A stretch of DNA of 64,000 nt from an uncultured Chlorobiaceae bacterium (GCA_903836465.1 CAILRB010000058.1:1-64000), one strand, 5' to 3'; positions 30,401 to 43,089 are shown, counted from the first letter of the stretch. The notes: generated by a model from the sequence alone, not told the origin. A program made the numbers and translations.

Positions 30401-30585
30401 CTCTCCTGTCCTATCAGCATTGCCGTGGATGATGGCGTGCTGATGGTGGCCTGCCCGGCAGCGACTTGTCCGTCGGCAGGTAAAGCAAAAGCACTGGTTC
30501 CGGCAAGCAATGATTGTGTGACAACGATGGCGATAATGAAGGAATCCCTGGGATTGAACCTGATAAGGCGAAAAGTGCTCTTCAT
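24466..30585 (-). CDS. TpsA filamentous-haemagglutinin-type exoprotein with MBG and ~57-aa tandem repeats
   Basis: N-terminal TPS domain (VINWNSFGIGKGESVNITQP...GRVFLVNPNGILFAPGASVNVAGLVAST), internal repeats, MBG (YGDxDPAL) repeats, Ig-like C-terminus. Confidence 0.92.
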   Translation of the reverse strand: MKSTFRLIRFNPRDSFIIAIVVTQSLLAGTSAFALPADGQVAAGQATISTPSSTAMLIGQESNHAVINWNSFGIGKGESVNITQPASQSTLLNRVSGNDPSSIFGTLTANGRVFLVNPNGILFAPGASVNVAGLVASTLAINDNEFLAGKYAFFQNGGTASVINQGFLGGGFIALLGNNTTNTGSIITTKGTTGLGAGAGITLGLDTCGLISIKVDQSAYNARITNNGVIEADGGTVIISASAANELLGSVVNNSGKIRASSITERDGKIIIEGGAIINTGTINSSLINASANNIVDSGAWNADGIDRGGTISIKTAGSIEQTATSLMTADGGSGGSIRIQAGENLYLSGTISASGSSKQGGLIAITAPQTLLAGTRVTADGQKGGGSILIGGGWQGNDASLANATTTVLTKSSKLNANALDNGNGGTVVVWSEQSTAFAGDIEAKGGTISGNGGKVEVSGHENLAMSGRITMASPYGENGLLLIDPRNITIDTNTTTSLFSLITLPDANPAEGNQHGSGNIVELLNGNIIVASPLDDFVATDAGAVRLYKPDGTLLSMLSGSSANDLVGEKVNALAGNNNAVTITRKWSNASVASVGAVTWIDGTTGVSGSVSETNSLIGSALNDGALATLTTLTNGNYVASSPSWDNGAVVDAGAVTWGNGATGTTGVISAANSMIGSKLSDGLSSKVTALTNGNYVVSSLFWDNGTTANVGAVTWGNGTGGTVGVISAANSLIGSKGGDNIGTVTALTNGNYVISSPLWNGSTTDAGAVTWGNGLGGTVGTISASNSLVGSKSNDKVGATVTALTNGNYVVNSPTWDNGTTIDTGAVTWGNGVTGIVGLVSAENSLVGSSANDGLSSTVIALTNGNYIAGFPNWDNGVVANAGAVTWGDGTTGTVGTIGTSNSLVGSSANDGISYTIAALTNGNYVVGSPHWDNGNAIDVGAVTWGNGAGGTIGVISETNSLIGSATNDGSVYNIVALSNGNFVVGTPNWDNGAATEAGAVTWGNGDGGTVGTISIANSLVGSTKNDFIGSDNSSANRITALTNGNYVISSSAWDKGSVVNAGAVTWGNGLGGTVGEISAANSLVGSKTGDQAGAITIALPNGDYVTGSSTMDNGSLSNAGSVTLGSGHGGLVGAVSTANSRMGSSKEDQLSSGGITPLTVGSMNGSFVVSSMNWSNNTGKVEILTPQAVQESLLQEDYTSNPRTDNTFTPNQITTLLNAGDTVILKANNNLTVNSAIVTENTAGNGGNLELYAGKSILINASITTDSGNLTLVSNDTQANGVADAWRSAGNAVITMAAGTSINSGTGNVTIELRDGAGRTNRESGDIMLRTISAGSISAVNYGTTAGSGITLASGTLAASATSGNSIVLAGKDFNNSAAVLLSTAGTARWLVYSANPASTIKGSLTSDFRHYNATYTNDAPITVSESGNGFIYTSVPGQLSVNMTLSSGKNYSYYGDQPDATYSYTLTGFSDNEDNAENIGLTGAMMVSGLPSTTSNTGNYTISYASGLSSSSGFTFAAGNGLPYTVKPLPIDISADDQDKTYNENDPPLTWDTETQSNGRGLIDGDIFSGALAREPGEKVGSYAITLNTLNNSNYIINFTGANLTINPRPITLSARNASAIYGEVDPALEVAITDGSLGSKTVSDALSDVTGILSRQPGSNVGSYDINLGSGSKAGNYSITFVSDNNAFSVTQRPINISATALSKTYGDSDPALAWSAEEQSSGRGLLAGDSFNGELSRAEGENVSTYAIALNTLKNSNYAINYTGANLTINQRPLTLMATAANTTYGEPDPALAVTITNGSLGSVTVSDALSDITGLLSRQSGSNVGNYDISLGSGSKAENYNITFVTDNNAFSITKRPINISANALSKIYGDVDPMLTWKAEAQSSGQQQALSLNQTFNAASELYLNPDYTPGMISQTSESALTFSSQSGNASNGGFIAASAIEVPEPADKFFLFSLPEQRMFNHSNPEAVISLEVASVNGSSIPSWMSFDPERKIISGTPPKEAAGEYRVEIIARDQFGGEVLTVVLVKIG
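27040..28960 (-). repeat. about 10 tandem coding repeats of ~57 aa (ALTNGNYVVSSPxWDNGxxxDAGAVTWGNGxxGTVGxISxxNSLVGSxxNDG)
   Basis: GAVTWGNG-type core recurs 10 times in the TpsA translation. Confidence 0.9.
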
Positions 30586-30900
30586 GGCAATGCATGTTAA
30601 AATTTCAGGTCAAATTTATTACAATCAGACGATTACTTTGTTAATGCGGCAGTTTGCTTTCTCTATTTACGTAAATTCAGTGTATTAAAAAAGAGTAAAG
30701 AAGAAGAAATTCTCTATTTGTTGGTCATGATAGCACAGGGAATGAAAATATTAAGGTTTTAGCCGCTATAAGGGAGTACTATTTCAGGCAAGTATGGATA
30801 TGGGTCAGCAGTTTTATAGCAGACACAATAATTTTCGATATATTATTTACAATTCTCAGGAATTGTGTGGGTAATGCTGGTAAATTTCCAATTTTGTTTA

Positions 30901-32271
30901 ATGAAGCATATCGTTATTGTCGGTGGCGGATTTGCAGGACTCAATGTTGCCAAAGAGCTTGGTAACCGAAAGGAGATCAAGGTTACTCTGATCGACAAGA
31001 ATAATTTCCATCTCTTTCAGCCCCTTCTCTACCAGGTTGCCATGGCGGCCCTCAATGCGGGAGAAATTGCCTATCCTCTGCGCATGATGCTTTCGAAGTA
31101 CAAGAATGTGACTGTTTTCAAGGGAGTAGTTAAAACCGTTGATCCTTATAACAAGATAGTCTATACGGATTTTGGTGAAATAGAGTATGACAGTCTTGTC
31201 ATGACCTGTGGAACAAAGCATCATTATTTCGGCCATAACGAGTGGGAGGAGTTTGCTCCCGGTCTTAAAACAATAGCCCAGGCGGCTGAAATCCGCAGAA
31301 GGGTCATGGAGGCGTATGAAAATGCCGAGCGATCTCAGGATCCCGAAGAAAAAAGAAAGCTTCTGACGTTTGTCATCGTTGGTGGTGGTCCGACTGGTGT
31401 TGAACTTGCTGGCTCGATCGGGGAGATGAACCGTTACTATCTGTCGAAATATTTCAAGAATATTGATCCAAAAGAGATTCGGATTTTTATTGCCCAATCG
31501 GCACCTACTATTCTTCATACATTTTCCCCGGAACTCTCGTCCAAGGCGACCCTTGCCCTCGAAAAGCTGGGTGTCCAGATCTTGACCTGCTGCAAGGTTA
31601 CTAATATTGATGTCAATGGTGTGCAGATTGGCCATGAGAGAATCGAGGCGGGAACCGTGCTCTGGGCAGCGGGCGTCAGGGCGACAAGCATAGGGAAAAC
31701 TATCGGCTTTTCAACTGATCAGTCGGGGAGAATTATTGTCGCTGAAGATCTTAGTGTGCCCGGCTATCCCGATGTTTTTATTGGAGGCGATCAGGCATGT
31801 TTTGCTCTTCAGGATGGTGGAACACTTCCCGGGCTTGCCTCTGTTGCTCTTCAGGAAGGGCAGTGTATTGGAAGGAATATCCTGCTTGATCTTCAGGGGA
31901 AACGCAGAAAGCCGTTCGTCTACAACGACAAGGGTCAGATGGCGACCATCGGTAAAAACTCGGCAATTGCCGAAAGGGGTAATGTTAAACTTACGGGACT
32001 GCCAGCATGGATTATCTGGCTCGGGGTTCATATCTACTATCTCAGCAGCGTAAAACACCGTTTATTTGTGCTCATGCAGTGGGGATGGTCATACTTCACG
32101 TTCGGGCATGGCGCCCGTATTGTCAACAAAGAGTGGAGATTTTATCCCAATCTTCCTGAACCAGCCGAACCAGCCGAGAAGGAGGAGTTGAACGCAGATA
32201 ATGCATGTGTTCTGGATTCGAGTGACCTGGCACTGAAAGGCAACCTTGACAACTCAGAGAAGAGTTTCTGA
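30901..32271 (+). CDS. ndh: type II NADH dehydrogenase (NDH-2)
   Basis: IVGGGFAGLNVAKELG, VIVGGGPTGVELAGSIGE, GGDQA. Confidence 0.9.
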   Translation: MKHIVIVGGGFAGLNVAKELGNRKEIKVTLIDKNNFHLFQPLLYQVAMAALNAGEIAYPLRMMLSKYKNVTVFKGVVKTVDPYNKIVYTDFGEIEYDSLVMTCGTKHHYFGHNEWEEFAPGLKTIAQAAEIRRRVMEAYENAERSQDPEEKRKLLTFVIVGGGPTGVELAGSIGEMNRYYLSKYFKNIDPKEIRIFIAQSAPTILHTFSPELSSKATLALEKLGVQILTCCKVTNIDVNGVQIGHERIEAGTVLWAAGVRATSIGKTIGFSTDQSGRIIVAEDLSVPGYPDVFIGGDQACFALQDGGTLPGLASVALQEGQCIGRNILLDLQGKRRKPFVYNDKGQMATIGKNSAIAERGNVKLTGLPAWIIWLGVHIYYLSSVKHRLFVLMQWGWSYFTFGHGARIVNKEWRFYPNLPEPAEPAEKEELNADNACVLDSSDLALKGNLDNSEKSF

Positions 32272-32302
32272 CGCCAAAGGGGGGTTGGATTTTTTCAACA
32301 GG

Positions 32303-33496
32303 TCAGGCACAAAACTTGTTGCGGATGCTTTTCCGATAAAGGTTGAGTCTTTGAACGATTTCATCAAGATGGTCGCCACCAAGCTTTTCAAGGAGAGCAT
32401 TGGCGATAACTGGAGCAACAACGGCTTCGGCCACGATGCCGGCAGCGGGAACTGCACAGGTATCGCTCCGCTCAAAGCGTGAGGGAAGTGGCTGCAGGGT
32501 TTCGATGTCGAACGAGTGCAGGGGAGTGACCAACGAGGAGATCGGTTTCATGGCAGCCCGCAGGTGAATGGTCTGGCCGCTTGACATGCTTCCCTCAAGA
32601 CCGCCAGCCCGGTTGGTTTTTCGGATAACCCCCTCCTCGGGAGAGAGGTGGATCTCATCATGAACCTCTGAACCTGGCTTTCGGGCATTTTCAAAGGCGC
32701 GTCCTATTTCAACGCCTTTGATGGCCTGAATGGAGAGGATAGCCGAGGCGAGTGCAGCATCAAGCCGACGATCGTGTTGTACATAGCTTCCAAAGCCAAC
32801 GGGAACGCCGGTGATAAATATTTCGATAATCCCGCCGAGGGTATCGCCTCTTTTTTTTGCCTCATCAATGGCGGCTACAGCTTCGGTCTCAGTTGTATTG
32901 CTGAGCATACGTACGGGAGAGAGGTCGGCCTGCCGGGAGATCGCTTCTGCGCCTTCGTCGAGAAGTCCGGCAAGCTGCACATCGGGCGAGGGTTCTGCCG
33001 CCGCACCAATGGCCGATATATAACTGCCGATTTCAATGCCAAGTGCCTTCAGAAACACTTTTGACAGTGTTCCTGCGGCCACTCTTGCAGCAGTTTCTCT
33101 TGCCGATGAACGTTCAATGACAGGACGAATATCATCAAAACCGTACTTGATCAGGCCTGCCAGGTCGGCATGACCGGGTCTTGGAATAGTGATTTTCGCA
33201 ATCGATTTATCGTTATTTTCAAACTGGGCCATGGAGGTTATCCAGTTTGCCCAGTCACGGTTTTTAATAATGAGTGCGATGGGCGATCCAATGGTTTTGC
33301 CAAACCGGATGCCGGACAACACTTCCGCCTGATCGGTCTCTATTTTCATCCTTCCGCCTCGTCCATATCCCTGCTGACGGCGGGTTAACTGATGGTTTAT
33401 CTCTTCGAGGGTAATGGAGACGCCCGCCGGCACTCCTTCTACTATTGCAGAAAGAGCCGGACCATGCGACTCACCGGCGGTAAAGTATCGTATCAT
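32303..33496 (-). CDS. aroC: chorismate synthase
   Basis: GESHGPALSAIVEGVPAG, GRGGRMKIE, RSSARETAARVAAG. Confidence 0.95.
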   Translation of the reverse strand: MIRYFTAGESHGPALSAIVEGVPAGVSITLEEINHQLTRRQQGYGRGGRMKIETDQAEVLSGIRFGKTIGSPIALIIKNRDWANWITSMAQFENNDKSIAKITIPRPGHADLAGLIKYGFDDIRPVIERSSARETAARVAAGTLSKVFLKALGIEIGSYISAIGAAAEPSPDVQLAGLLDEGAEAISRQADLSPVRMLSNTTETEAVAAIDEAKKRGDTLGGIIEIFITGVPVGFGSYVQHDRRLDAALASAILSIQAIKGVEIGRAFENARKPGSEVHDEIHLSPEEGVIRKTNRAGGLEGSMSSGQTIHLRAAMKPISSLVTPLHSFDIETLQPLPSRFERSDTCAVPAAGIVAEAVVAPVIANALLEKLGGDHLDEIVQRLNLYRKSIRNKFCA

Positions 33497-33517
33497 TGGC
33501 TTTATTAAATTACAAAG

Positions 33518-33546
33518 CCCGGCGGCTAAGGGTGCCGCCGGGTTTT
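33518..33546 (-). terminator. strong hairpin between hemB and aroC
   Basis: CCCGGCGGC-TAAGGGT-GCCGCCGGG perfect 9-bp stem downstream of hemB. Confidence 0.6.
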
Positions 33547-33555
33547 GTTCAATGC

Positions 33556-35769
<2,214 letters not shown>

Positions 35770-35777
<8 letters not shown>

Positions 35778-36189
35778 TTTCTATCAGGATATCACCCTGC
35801 ATGACTGTGTCGCCTACTCCTACCTTAACCGTTTTGACAGTTCCGGATTTTTCTGCAAAAATATTGTTTTCCATTTTCATGGCTTCCAGAACCAGAATGG
35901 GTTCTTCGCGCCTTACCTTTGAACCGGGCTGAACCATGAGGGCTATAATAGTACCGGGCAGCGGCGCCTTGACGATGCTCAGCCCGGGGGTGTTGAGTGG
36001 TTGTGGCGGTTTCAAGGGAGTCGGCGGGGTATAGCGGACCAGTTTCGGAGTCTGTGGTCTTTTGATCTCCTGTCCAAGCTGAATCTGATAGGAGGTACCG
36101 TTCACTTCGATCTCGGCGTTGTTCTCCTCAAAGGATTTTATCTCGACATTGTAGCGGTTTCCGCTGATTGTGAATTTATATTTTCTCAT
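35770..36189 (-). CDS. biotin carrier protein of decarboxylase
   Basis: VLEAMKMENNI biotinylation motif. Confidence 0.93.
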
Positions 36190-36566
36190 CCTTGAAACCC
36201 TTTGAAATTAATGACATTGTAGATTTTTGAATTCCAGGGTGAGTAGCTTTTACCAACCTTCCTGATGGTCAGAATTGCCGTCTCCTGATCGTGAAGCTCA
36301 TCGAGATAGAGAGAAATCGCCATGCCGATGGCAGCGCTGACCTCTCCGGGGATTGTGTTTCCAGCCAGGGCTTTTTTTGTTTCATCTCCCTCATTGTCAA
36401 AGGTTCTTCTTACATTCCAGAAGAGGATCTTCGGTATCACGCTGAAGAGCAGCGCAAGCAGGAAGAATGAAAGAAAGACGACACTGTATCCTGTGAGAGC
36501 CAATGCCAGATGTTGACTTTGGATCGCCGAGAGATTGACCGGAAAATATTGAATGATCGATGGCAT
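36186..36566 (-). CDS. OadG/MmdD-like small membrane subunit
   Basis: One TM helix, position in operon. Confidence 0.7.
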   Translation of the reverse strand: MPSIIQYFPVNLSAIQSQHLALALTGYSVVFLSFFLLALLFSVIPKILFWNVRRTFDNEGDETKKALAGNTIPGEVSAAIGMAISLYLDELHDQETAILTIRKVGKSYSPWNSKIYNVINFKGFQG

Positions 36567-36579
36567 GGATTTTTTCCGT

Positions 36580-38121
36580 TTACAATGGTATGGTCGAGTG
36601 CTTTTTGGGAGGATTATTATCTTTTTTCGTCAGGAGCGTCTGCAGGGCGCGGATGATCCTGAAACGGGTATTGCGCGGTTCGATGATATCATCGATATAG
36701 CCGAATTTTGCCGCCTCATAAGGATTGGAAAATTTTTCACGATACTCCGCTGCATTTTCAGCAACAAACTTTGCACGCTCTTCCAGATCTTCGATGGCAT
36801 TCAGATCCCTGTTGAAGAGTACCTCAATGGCGCCTATCGGGCCCATTACAGCAATTTCAGCCGTCGGCCAGGCATAATTCACATCACCGCGAAGCTGCTT
36901 GGAGCTCATGACGATGTAGGCTCCACCATACGCTTTGCGCAGAATAATGGTGATCTTTGGCACCGTGGCCTCTGCATAAGCGAAAATCAGTTTGGCACCG
37001 TTGGTGATAATGCCGTCAAACTCCTGCGCACTGCCGGGAAGGAAGCCGGGAACATCGACAAGGGTGACGATGGGAATATTGAAGGCGTCGCAGAATCGGA
37101 CAAACCTTGCCGCTTTGCACGATGCGTTGATATCAAGACACCCTGCAAGGTAGTTGGGCTGGTTGGCGACAATACCGGTTGAGATGCCATTAAAGGTGAC
37201 AAAGCCGACGACAATGTTTCTTGCATATTGCCGTTGTACTTCGAGGAACTCTCCATTATCGGCAATCGAATAGATAATATCCTTGACGTCATAAGGGATG
37301 GATGGCTTTTCAGGTATAATGGAGTTCAGCTTGTCGTCAAGGCGGTCAGCTGGATCATCACAAATAGCAAGAGGTGGTTCCTCAAGATTGTTCTGCGGGA
37401 GGTAGCTGAGCAGTTTTTTGATCAGCAGGATTCCTTCGGTTTCATCCGCGCCGACAAAATGGGTGACTCCTGATTTTGTAGCATGAACTGAAGCGCCTCC
37501 AAGATCTTCGTCAGTGATGGTCTCTCCGGTAACGGTCTTGACAACTTTAGGGCCGGTGACAAACATGTGACTGGTTTTTTCAACCATGACCACGAAATCA
37601 GTAAGCGCAGGGGAGTAGACCGCACCGCCAGCACAGGGACCGAAAATAGCCGATATCTGGGGAATGACCCCCGATGCCATGACGTTTCTCTGGAAAATAC
37701 TTGCATAGCCCGAAAGACTGCGGACTCCTTCCTGAATTCTTGCTCCACCACTGTCGTTGATTCCAATGAAAGGCGCACCGACTTTCATTGCCTGGTCCAT
37801 CACCTTGCAGATTTTCAGAGCGTTGGTTTCTGAAAGTGAACCGCCAAGAACGGTAAAATCCTGGGAGAAAAGATAGACAAGACGCCCATCAATGGTACCG
37901 TGACCGGTAATGACTCCATCGGAAAGAAAGTTTTGCTTGTCAAGACCAAAATCAGTTGTCCGATGCGTGACAAACATGTCATACTCTTCAAAACTGCCTT
38001 CATCAAGCAGCAAATTGAGGCGTTCGCGAGCCGTAAACTTGCCTTTTTTATGTTGTGAATCTATGCGCTTTTGTCCGCCTCCGAGGCGAGCTTTGTCGCG
38101 TTCCGCAATCAAGCGTTTCAT
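36580..38121 (-). CDS. methylmalonyl-CoA decarboxylase alpha / acyl-CoA carboxyltransferase
   Basis: [54 protein letters not shown]. Confidence 0.92.
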   Translation of the reverse strand: MKRLIAERDKARLGGGQKRIDSQHKKGKFTARERLNLLLDEGSFEEYDMFVTHRTTDFGLDKQNFLSDGVITGHGTIDGRLVYLFSQDFTVLGGSLSETNALKICKVMDQAMKVGAPFIGINDSGGARIQEGVRSLSGYASIFQRNVMASGVIPQISAIFGPCAGGAVYSPALTDFVVMVEKTSHMFVTGPKVVKTVTGETITDEDLGGASVHATKSGVTHFVGADETEGILLIKKLLSYLPQNNLEEPPLAICDDPADRLDDKLNSIIPEKPSIPYDVKDIIYSIADNGEFLEVQRQYARNIVVGFVTFNGISTGIVANQPNYLAGCLDINASCKAARFVRFCDAFNIPIVTLVDVPGFLPGSAQEFDGIITNGAKLIFAYAEATVPKITIILRKAYGGAYIVMSSKQLRGDVNYAWPTAEIAVMGPIGAIEVLFNRDLNAIEDLEERAKFVAENAAEYREKFSNPYEAAKFGYIDDIIEPRNTRFRIIRALQTLLTKKDNNPPKKHSTIPL

Positions 38122-38212
38122 TGTTTTTTTTGCGATAGTGATTAACTAACTTGCCGGGCAAAAGTATCTTGTCTAAACAGCTTTTTTTTAGTGAGCCATT
38201 GCGCTGTCCCGG

Positions 38213-38243
38213 TTATGCAGGAATGCTGCATAAGCAGCTTATG
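38213..38243 (+). promoter_or_regulatory. overlapping inverted repeats upstream of IMPase gene
   Basis: TTATGCAG-GAATG-CTGCATAA overlapping CATAAG-CAG-CTTATG. Confidence 0.35.
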
Positions 38244-38392
38244 TGCCTTGTCTCTGCGGCTTTTTTCCCTGTTTTGCTTTTTGTTCTGCTGAATATTGGA
38301 AAAAAAAAGGGAATAACCGCAGTTGTCGGTATTCTGTTCTGAATAATATTATATTTAGTTCCTTTATAACGTCAAAAGAAAGTAAAATATTA

Positions 38393-39157
38393 ATGAATCC
38401 TGATCTTCAGCTTGCCGTTGAAATGGCCGAACAGGCTGGCCGGTTAACTCTTACCTATTTTTCCCGTAAATCCCTGCAAATCTTTACCAAACGAGATGCT
38501 TCTCCGGTTACCGAGGCGGACAGGAATGCCGAAGAGCTCATCCGCAGTGCCATTACCTTACACAATCCGGCAGATGGAGTGCTTGGCGAAGAATTTGAAG
38601 AGCGCCCCTCCATGAATGGCCGCCGATGGATTATCGATCCCATTGATGGAACCAAGGCTTTTATTCATGGTGTTCCGCTGTATGGCGTTATGATTGCGCT
38701 TGAGGTGGAGGGAATTGTGCGCCTTGGCGTTGTCAATTTTCCGGCACTTGGTGATCTCTATTATGGTGAACTGGGATGTGGAGCTTTTCTCAACGGTTCG
38801 CCGATAACTGTTTCTTCCGTATCAAACATTGCGGATGCAACAGTGCTCTATACTGAAAAGGAGTACCTGCTTGATTCATCCTCCCTTCATCCTGTGGATT
38901 TGCTGCGCCATGAAGCGTGCCTTGTCCGTGGCTGGGGTGACTGTTATGGCCACATGCTGGTTGCGTCAGGCCGTGCCGAAGTCTCAATTGATAAAATCAT
39001 GAGTCCTTGGGATTGTGCCGCTCTCATACCGATAGTGATGGAAGCTGGAGGTTGCTGTTTTGATTACCGGGGAGTGACTACTATAGCAGGTCAAGGACTG
39101 GTCAGTGCAAACAAGGCAATTGGCACAGCGCTGCTTGCCGCAATTGACAAGAGATAA
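38393..39157 (+). CDS. inositol-monophosphatase/histidinol-phosphatase family protein
   Basis: GEEFEERP, WIIDPIDGTKAFIHGVP, SPWDCAALIPIVMEAGG. Confidence 0.9.
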   Translation: MNPDLQLAVEMAEQAGRLTLTYFSRKSLQIFTKRDASPVTEADRNAEELIRSAITLHNPADGVLGEEFEERPSMNGRRWIIDPIDGTKAFIHGVPLYGVMIALEVEGIVRLGVVNFPALGDLYYGELGCGAFLNGSPITVSSVSNIADATVLYTEKEYLLDSSSLHPVDLLRHEACLVRGWGDCYGHMLVASGRAEVSIDKIMSPWDCAALIPIVMEAGGCCFDYRGVTTIAGQGLVSANKAIGTALLAAIDKR

Positions 39158-39160
39158 TTG

Positions 39161-39904
39161 TCAATACGTCATTGCTTCCGCTATTGCTTTTGCGAACCCT
39201 GGCGCGTCGAATGATTCGGGGATGATGTCAACCTGAAGACCAAGTTTTTTCAGGGCGGCAGCGGTCGTTGTTCCAATGGCGGCTACTTTTACTCCTTCAG
39301 GAATCAAGGTTGTTCCCATGGCTTCAAAAAAATTGACAGCCGTCGAAGGACTGGTAAATGAGAGGCAGGAAAGTTCACCTCGCTCCAGCAGTGCTTTTAT
39401 TTTTGTACTCTCTTCAAGCGATGGCGGCAGGTTTTCGTAAACGGTCAATTCAGTGCATTTTCCTCCCCTTTTGTTGATCACCTCAGGAATGGTTCCCAAA
39501 GAAAGGCTTCCTCTCAGAAAAAGAAAGCTGCGCTCACTTATGGTGTCGGCGTCGATCTCCTCCATGAGGGTGACGGCATCGGAAATTTTCGGTACTGGCT
39601 GGGTTGTAACGCCGTGTGCCGCAAGATCAGAGGAGGTTGTTTTTCCAACCGCCCATACCTTCAGTTTTTGAAGGTTTCTCAGCTCATCAGGGCTCTCTTT
39701 CAGCAGCCTTTCCATGAAAAAGCTGACGCTGTTGGGGCTGGTAAAAAAAACACCATCGAAAAGGGTAAGATCGGGTACCTGCCAGCCGGAGACCGGTCTG
39801 ATCTCGATTGTCGGAAAGACAACCGAGATCAGACCATACTCCTCCAGTTTTTTTACAAATGATTCTGCCTGATCTTTCGGGCGGGTAACAAGAACGGATT
39901 TCAT
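39161..39904 (-). CDS. hemD: uroporphyrinogen-III synthase
   Basis: Next to hemC; HemD-fold pattern ([11 protein letters not shown]...[15 protein letters not shown]). Confidence 0.85.
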   Translation of the reverse strand: MKSVLVTRPKDQAESFVKKLEEYGLISVVFPTIEIRPVSGWQVPDLTLFDGVFFTSPNSVSFFMERLLKESPDELRNLQKLKVWAVGKTTSSDLAAHGVTTQPVPKISDAVTLMEEIDADTISERSFLFLRGSLSLGTIPEVINKRGGKCTELTVYENLPPSLEESTKIKALLERGELSCLSFTSPSTAVNFFEAMGTTLIPEGVKVAAIGTTTAAALKKLGLQVDIIPESFDAPGFAKAIAEAMTY

Positions 39905-40845
39905 CAGCGGGTTTTGCGGATTTCCGACAGAATTTTTTCTGCACCCTGCTTCAGGAGCTCTTCAGCTAGTGCGATACCAGCTTCTTCAGCCTGTTCCGGT
40001 GATGTAAGACCTGTTTTTGTGATTTCGTTATGCAATCCAACTTTGCCGTCAACCGATCCGACATAGGCAAGCAGTTTGAGTGTGCCGTTTTTAAACGAGC
40101 CGTAGGCGCCGATAGGAATCTGGCAGCCACCCTGCAGATGACGGAGAAGAGCACGTTCAGCACGGCAACAATATTCTGTTGTCGAGTGGTTGAGAATTCT
40201 CACAATCTCTCTTGTCTGCTCATCGTCAACACGGGTCTCAATGCCAAGCGCACCCTGGCCAACAGCAGGAAGCATAACCTCGTGCGGAAGGATTTCGGAG
40301 ATACGGTCGCTGAAATTCAGACGGAACACACCGGCATAAGCAAGCATCATAGCGTCGAATTCACCGTTGTCAAACTTCTGGAAACGGGTATTGAGGTTAC
40401 CTCTGATATCGCGGATATCAAGGTCTGGGCGAAGACTCAGCAACTGCGACATACGGCGGAGACTGCTGGTTGCCATTTTCGCATTCTGTGGCAGATCTTT
40501 CAGCTTGACCCCATTTTTGGAAATAATGACGTCCCTTGTATCTTCGCGCTCTGTAAAGGAGGTGATGATAAGCCCTTCAGGAGTCGCCGTAGGCACATCT
40601 TTCAGGCTGTGAACGGCCAGATCAATCTCTTTGGTAATCAGATGTTTTTCAATGTCCTTGGTGAAAAGCCCCATATCCCCGATTTTGGAGAGAGGAGAGT
40701 CAAGAAGGACGTCACCGGTCGTTTTAACCAGTTTCAGGGTGATATCCAGTTCAGGGTAATGCCTGGAGAGTTCCGCCTTAATGAATTCTGCCTGCCACAA
40801 AGCGAGCGGGCTGGATCTGGTACCGATGATAAGCTGTTTTTTCAA
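39904..40845 (-). CDS. hemC: porphobilinogen deaminase
   Basis: [53 protein letters not shown]. Confidence 0.95.
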   Translation of the reverse strand: MKKQLIIGTRSSPLALWQAEFIKAELSRHYPELDITLKLVKTTGDVLLDSPLSKIGDMGLFTKDIEKHLITKEIDLAVHSLKDVPTATPEGLIITSFTEREDTRDVIISKNGVKLKDLPQNAKMATSSLRRMSQLLSLRPDLDIRDIRGNLNTRFQKFDNGEFDAMMLAYAGVFRLNFSDRISEILPHEVMLPAVGQGALGIETRVDDEQTREIVRILNHSTTEYCCRAERALLRHLQGGCQIPIGAYGSFKNGTLKLLAYVGSVDGKVGLHNEITKTGLTSPEQAEEAGIALAEELLKQGAEKILSEIRKTR

Positions 40846-40864
40846 AGCAATTACTGATTTTTAT

Positions 40865-42142
40865 TTAGTGTGACTGATTTGGTTCTTCAAGATCGAAAAC
40901 GTTGCGCACAAGGTTGACCCGGCTTGGTATGGAGTCAGTCGTGTCAATAGGCGCCTTGAGCATTTTTATAGGATGATGCAGGATCTTTTTCAGAATCCTG
41001 TCTGTCAGGTGTTCCATTCTCTGGAGTTCTTCCTCACTGACTTTGTAACGGTAACGTTCAAGCTCCTTTTCTTTTATTTCAATGAACTTCGACTGAAGAT
41101 CAACAATAGTGGGCCTGACTTTCAGGGTATTGATCCACTGTCCGAAACCGACAAGCTCCTCTTCAATGATTGCATTGACCTTCGGCAGTTCGCGACTTCG
41201 TTTTTCAAGGTTTTTATCGATGATATGCTTGAGCGCGTCGATGTCTTTGAGGAACATGTTCTGCAGCTTTCCAATATCAGGATCGACATTTCTCGGAAGT
41301 CCGAGATCAAGAATAATGACCGGTTTCAGCTTGCGCTTGATCATGCACTGGTGCATTTCAGCTTCCGTGAGAATATACTCTTTGGTGCTGACTGCGGTCA
41401 TGATGATATCAAACTCGTGAAGATGATTCTTGAACGACTCAAACGGTAGTACCTGGTTTGTGCCGAGTTCTTCAGCAAGCGCTTCGGCTTTGGAGAGAGT
41501 CCGGTTTGTTATGACAATATTCCGGGCGTTTTTCTGAAAAATATGTTTCGCCGCCAGTTCACCGGTTTCACCAGCACCTATAAGCAGAACCTTCTTGAGC
41601 GAAAGGTTGGAGAATATCTTCTGGGCAAGCTCTACGGCAGCATAACTGACCGAAACAGCTCCCTCCATAATTTTGGTTTTTGTCTTGACCTTCTTTGCAA
41701 CACTGAAGGCAGTGTGGCAAAGGCGGGTGAGCAGAATGCCTGCGGTTTGTGACTCGGCGGCAATGCGGTAGGCATTTTTGACCTGACCAAGAATCTGGCC
41801 TTCACCAAGGACAAGCGAATCAATTGCGCTTGCAACTTCAAAAAGATGACGTGCTGTGCCGCAGTAAAAACGGCTGAAAAAGTGTTCCGGTCGAACCTCC
41901 TTGCGCGCGTCCTTATAGGAAATGAGATACTCCTTGAGAAACTCTCCCGTGACTTCATGCATAGCTGGAACGACGTAGAGCTCTGTGCGGTTACAGGTGG
42001 AAATTACCATGGCTTCATGGGCAAGACCGCTCGAAATAAGGCCGGTAATGAACTCCTTGTTTTGAACTTCTGAAAGGGAGATTCTTTCACGGATTTCAAT
42101 AGGTGCAGTCTTGTGGTTGACACCAACTGAAATGATGTTCAT
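40865..42142 (-). CDS. hemA: glutamyl-tRNA reductase
   Basis: [47 protein letters not shown]. Confidence 0.95.
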   Translation of the reverse strand: MNIISVGVNHKTAPIEIRERISLSEVQNKEFITGLISSGLAHEAMVISTCNRTELYVVPAMHEVTGEFLKEYLISYKDARKEVRPEHFFSRFYCGTARHLFEVASAIDSLVLGEGQILGQVKNAYRIAAESQTAGILLTRLCHTAFSVAKKVKTKTKIMEGAVSVSYAAVELAQKIFSNLSLKKVLLIGAGETGELAAKHIFQKNARNIVITNRTLSKAEALAEELGTNQVLPFESFKNHLHEFDIIMTAVSTKEYILTEAEMHQCMIKRKLKPVIILDLGLPRNVDPDIGKLQNMFLKDIDALKHIIDKNLEKRSRELPKVNAIIEEELVGFGQWINTLKVRPTIVDLQSKFIEIKEKELERYRYKVSEEELQRMEHLTDRILKKILHHPIKMLKAPIDTTDSIPSRVNLVRNVFDLEEPNQSH

Positions 42143-42243
42143 AGCAAAGTTGTTTAAGTGATCTGATACCAATTCAATGCACAGCAATTCTAAGTCAATG
42201 AATATATCTTAAAAGCCGATATTTTCAAATACAACTCGCCGTT

Positions 42244-43089
42244 TTAAAAGGTCACCCCATGGAATGTCGGTGAAAAAAACGTCATCAAGACTATCAATAT
42301 GGTGATAAAAAGGAACAGAAAAATGAAAAGATAGGCCATGTGTTTGATGTCCCATCCAATGATTGGTTTAATGATAATGCCTGTTCCGTAAAGCATCCAG
42401 ATAATGACCAGAGTGACAAGCTTTGGTTCAAAAAGGGTGATCGCTTCACCTGAAGCCCTTTGCTCCAGGACACCGGCAAAAATGGTAATCGTGAGAAATA
42501 GAAATCCCAGAGAGACAGCATGCATGGTAAGTTTTTCAAGAATCTCAAGATTCGGCAGGCGCTGGAAGAACAGTTCAAACCGGTTCTGTTGAATCTGGCG
42601 GAAGAGGAGCAGATAGAGAATGCTGTAGATGCCGGCAATTGCAATGGCGCTGAAACCAAAGATAGCGGCAATAAGATGTACGCCGATGCCAACTCCGCTG
42701 AAGGTAATGCCCGTGGTCTGAATTTGTGATGTCAGAATTGATGAGATAAGCTGTGCCCCGGCAGCAAAAGAGATGATAAAAAAGCCTGTTTTGTCACTTT
42801 TGGTGGTAAACTCGGTAAAAAGATAGGTGGTGGTCAGGGTAAGTCCCACCATGGTCATAAGGTTTACCGTTGAGTAGCTGATTTTGTACCCTTCAAGAGA
42901 GGTCAGAAGTCCAAGATAGACAACATGGGTCAGAACAGTTACCACGAGAAATGGTTGTTTATATTTTTGTGCGAGCGACATATCCCTGAAAAAATGGGCG
43001 CCATACAAAAATGTAGTCACCAGGTAAAGCATCGAAACAAGCTGGTTGAGAACCAGCAGAGGGATATTATTAAATAATATGTTATTCAT
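42244..43089 (-). CDS. cytochrome c assembly protein (CcsA/HemX-like)
   Basis: 8-TM protein upstream of hemA in the same operon orientation. Confidence 0.8.
   Translation of the reverse strand: MNNILFNNIPLLVLNQLVSMLYLVTTFLYGAHFFRDMSLAQKYKQPFLVVTVLTHVVYLGLLTSLEGYKISYSTVNLMTMVGLTLTTTYLFTEFTTKSDKTGFFIISFAAGAQLISSILTSQIQTTGITFSGVGIGVHLIAAIFGFSAIAIAGIYSILYLLLFRQIQQNRFELFFQRLPNLEILEKLTMHAVSLGFLFLTITIFAGVLEQRASGEAITLFEPKLVTLVIIWMLYGTGIIIKPIIGWDIKHMAYLFIFLFLFITILIVLMTFFSPTFHGVTF

Noticed and set aside
24466-30585. Numerous plus-strand ORFs overlapping the TpsA gene (e.g. 25492-26046, 29000-29548, 29398-30105)
   Set aside because: Low-complexity antisense shadows of the repeat-rich minus-strand gene; no independent coding evidence.
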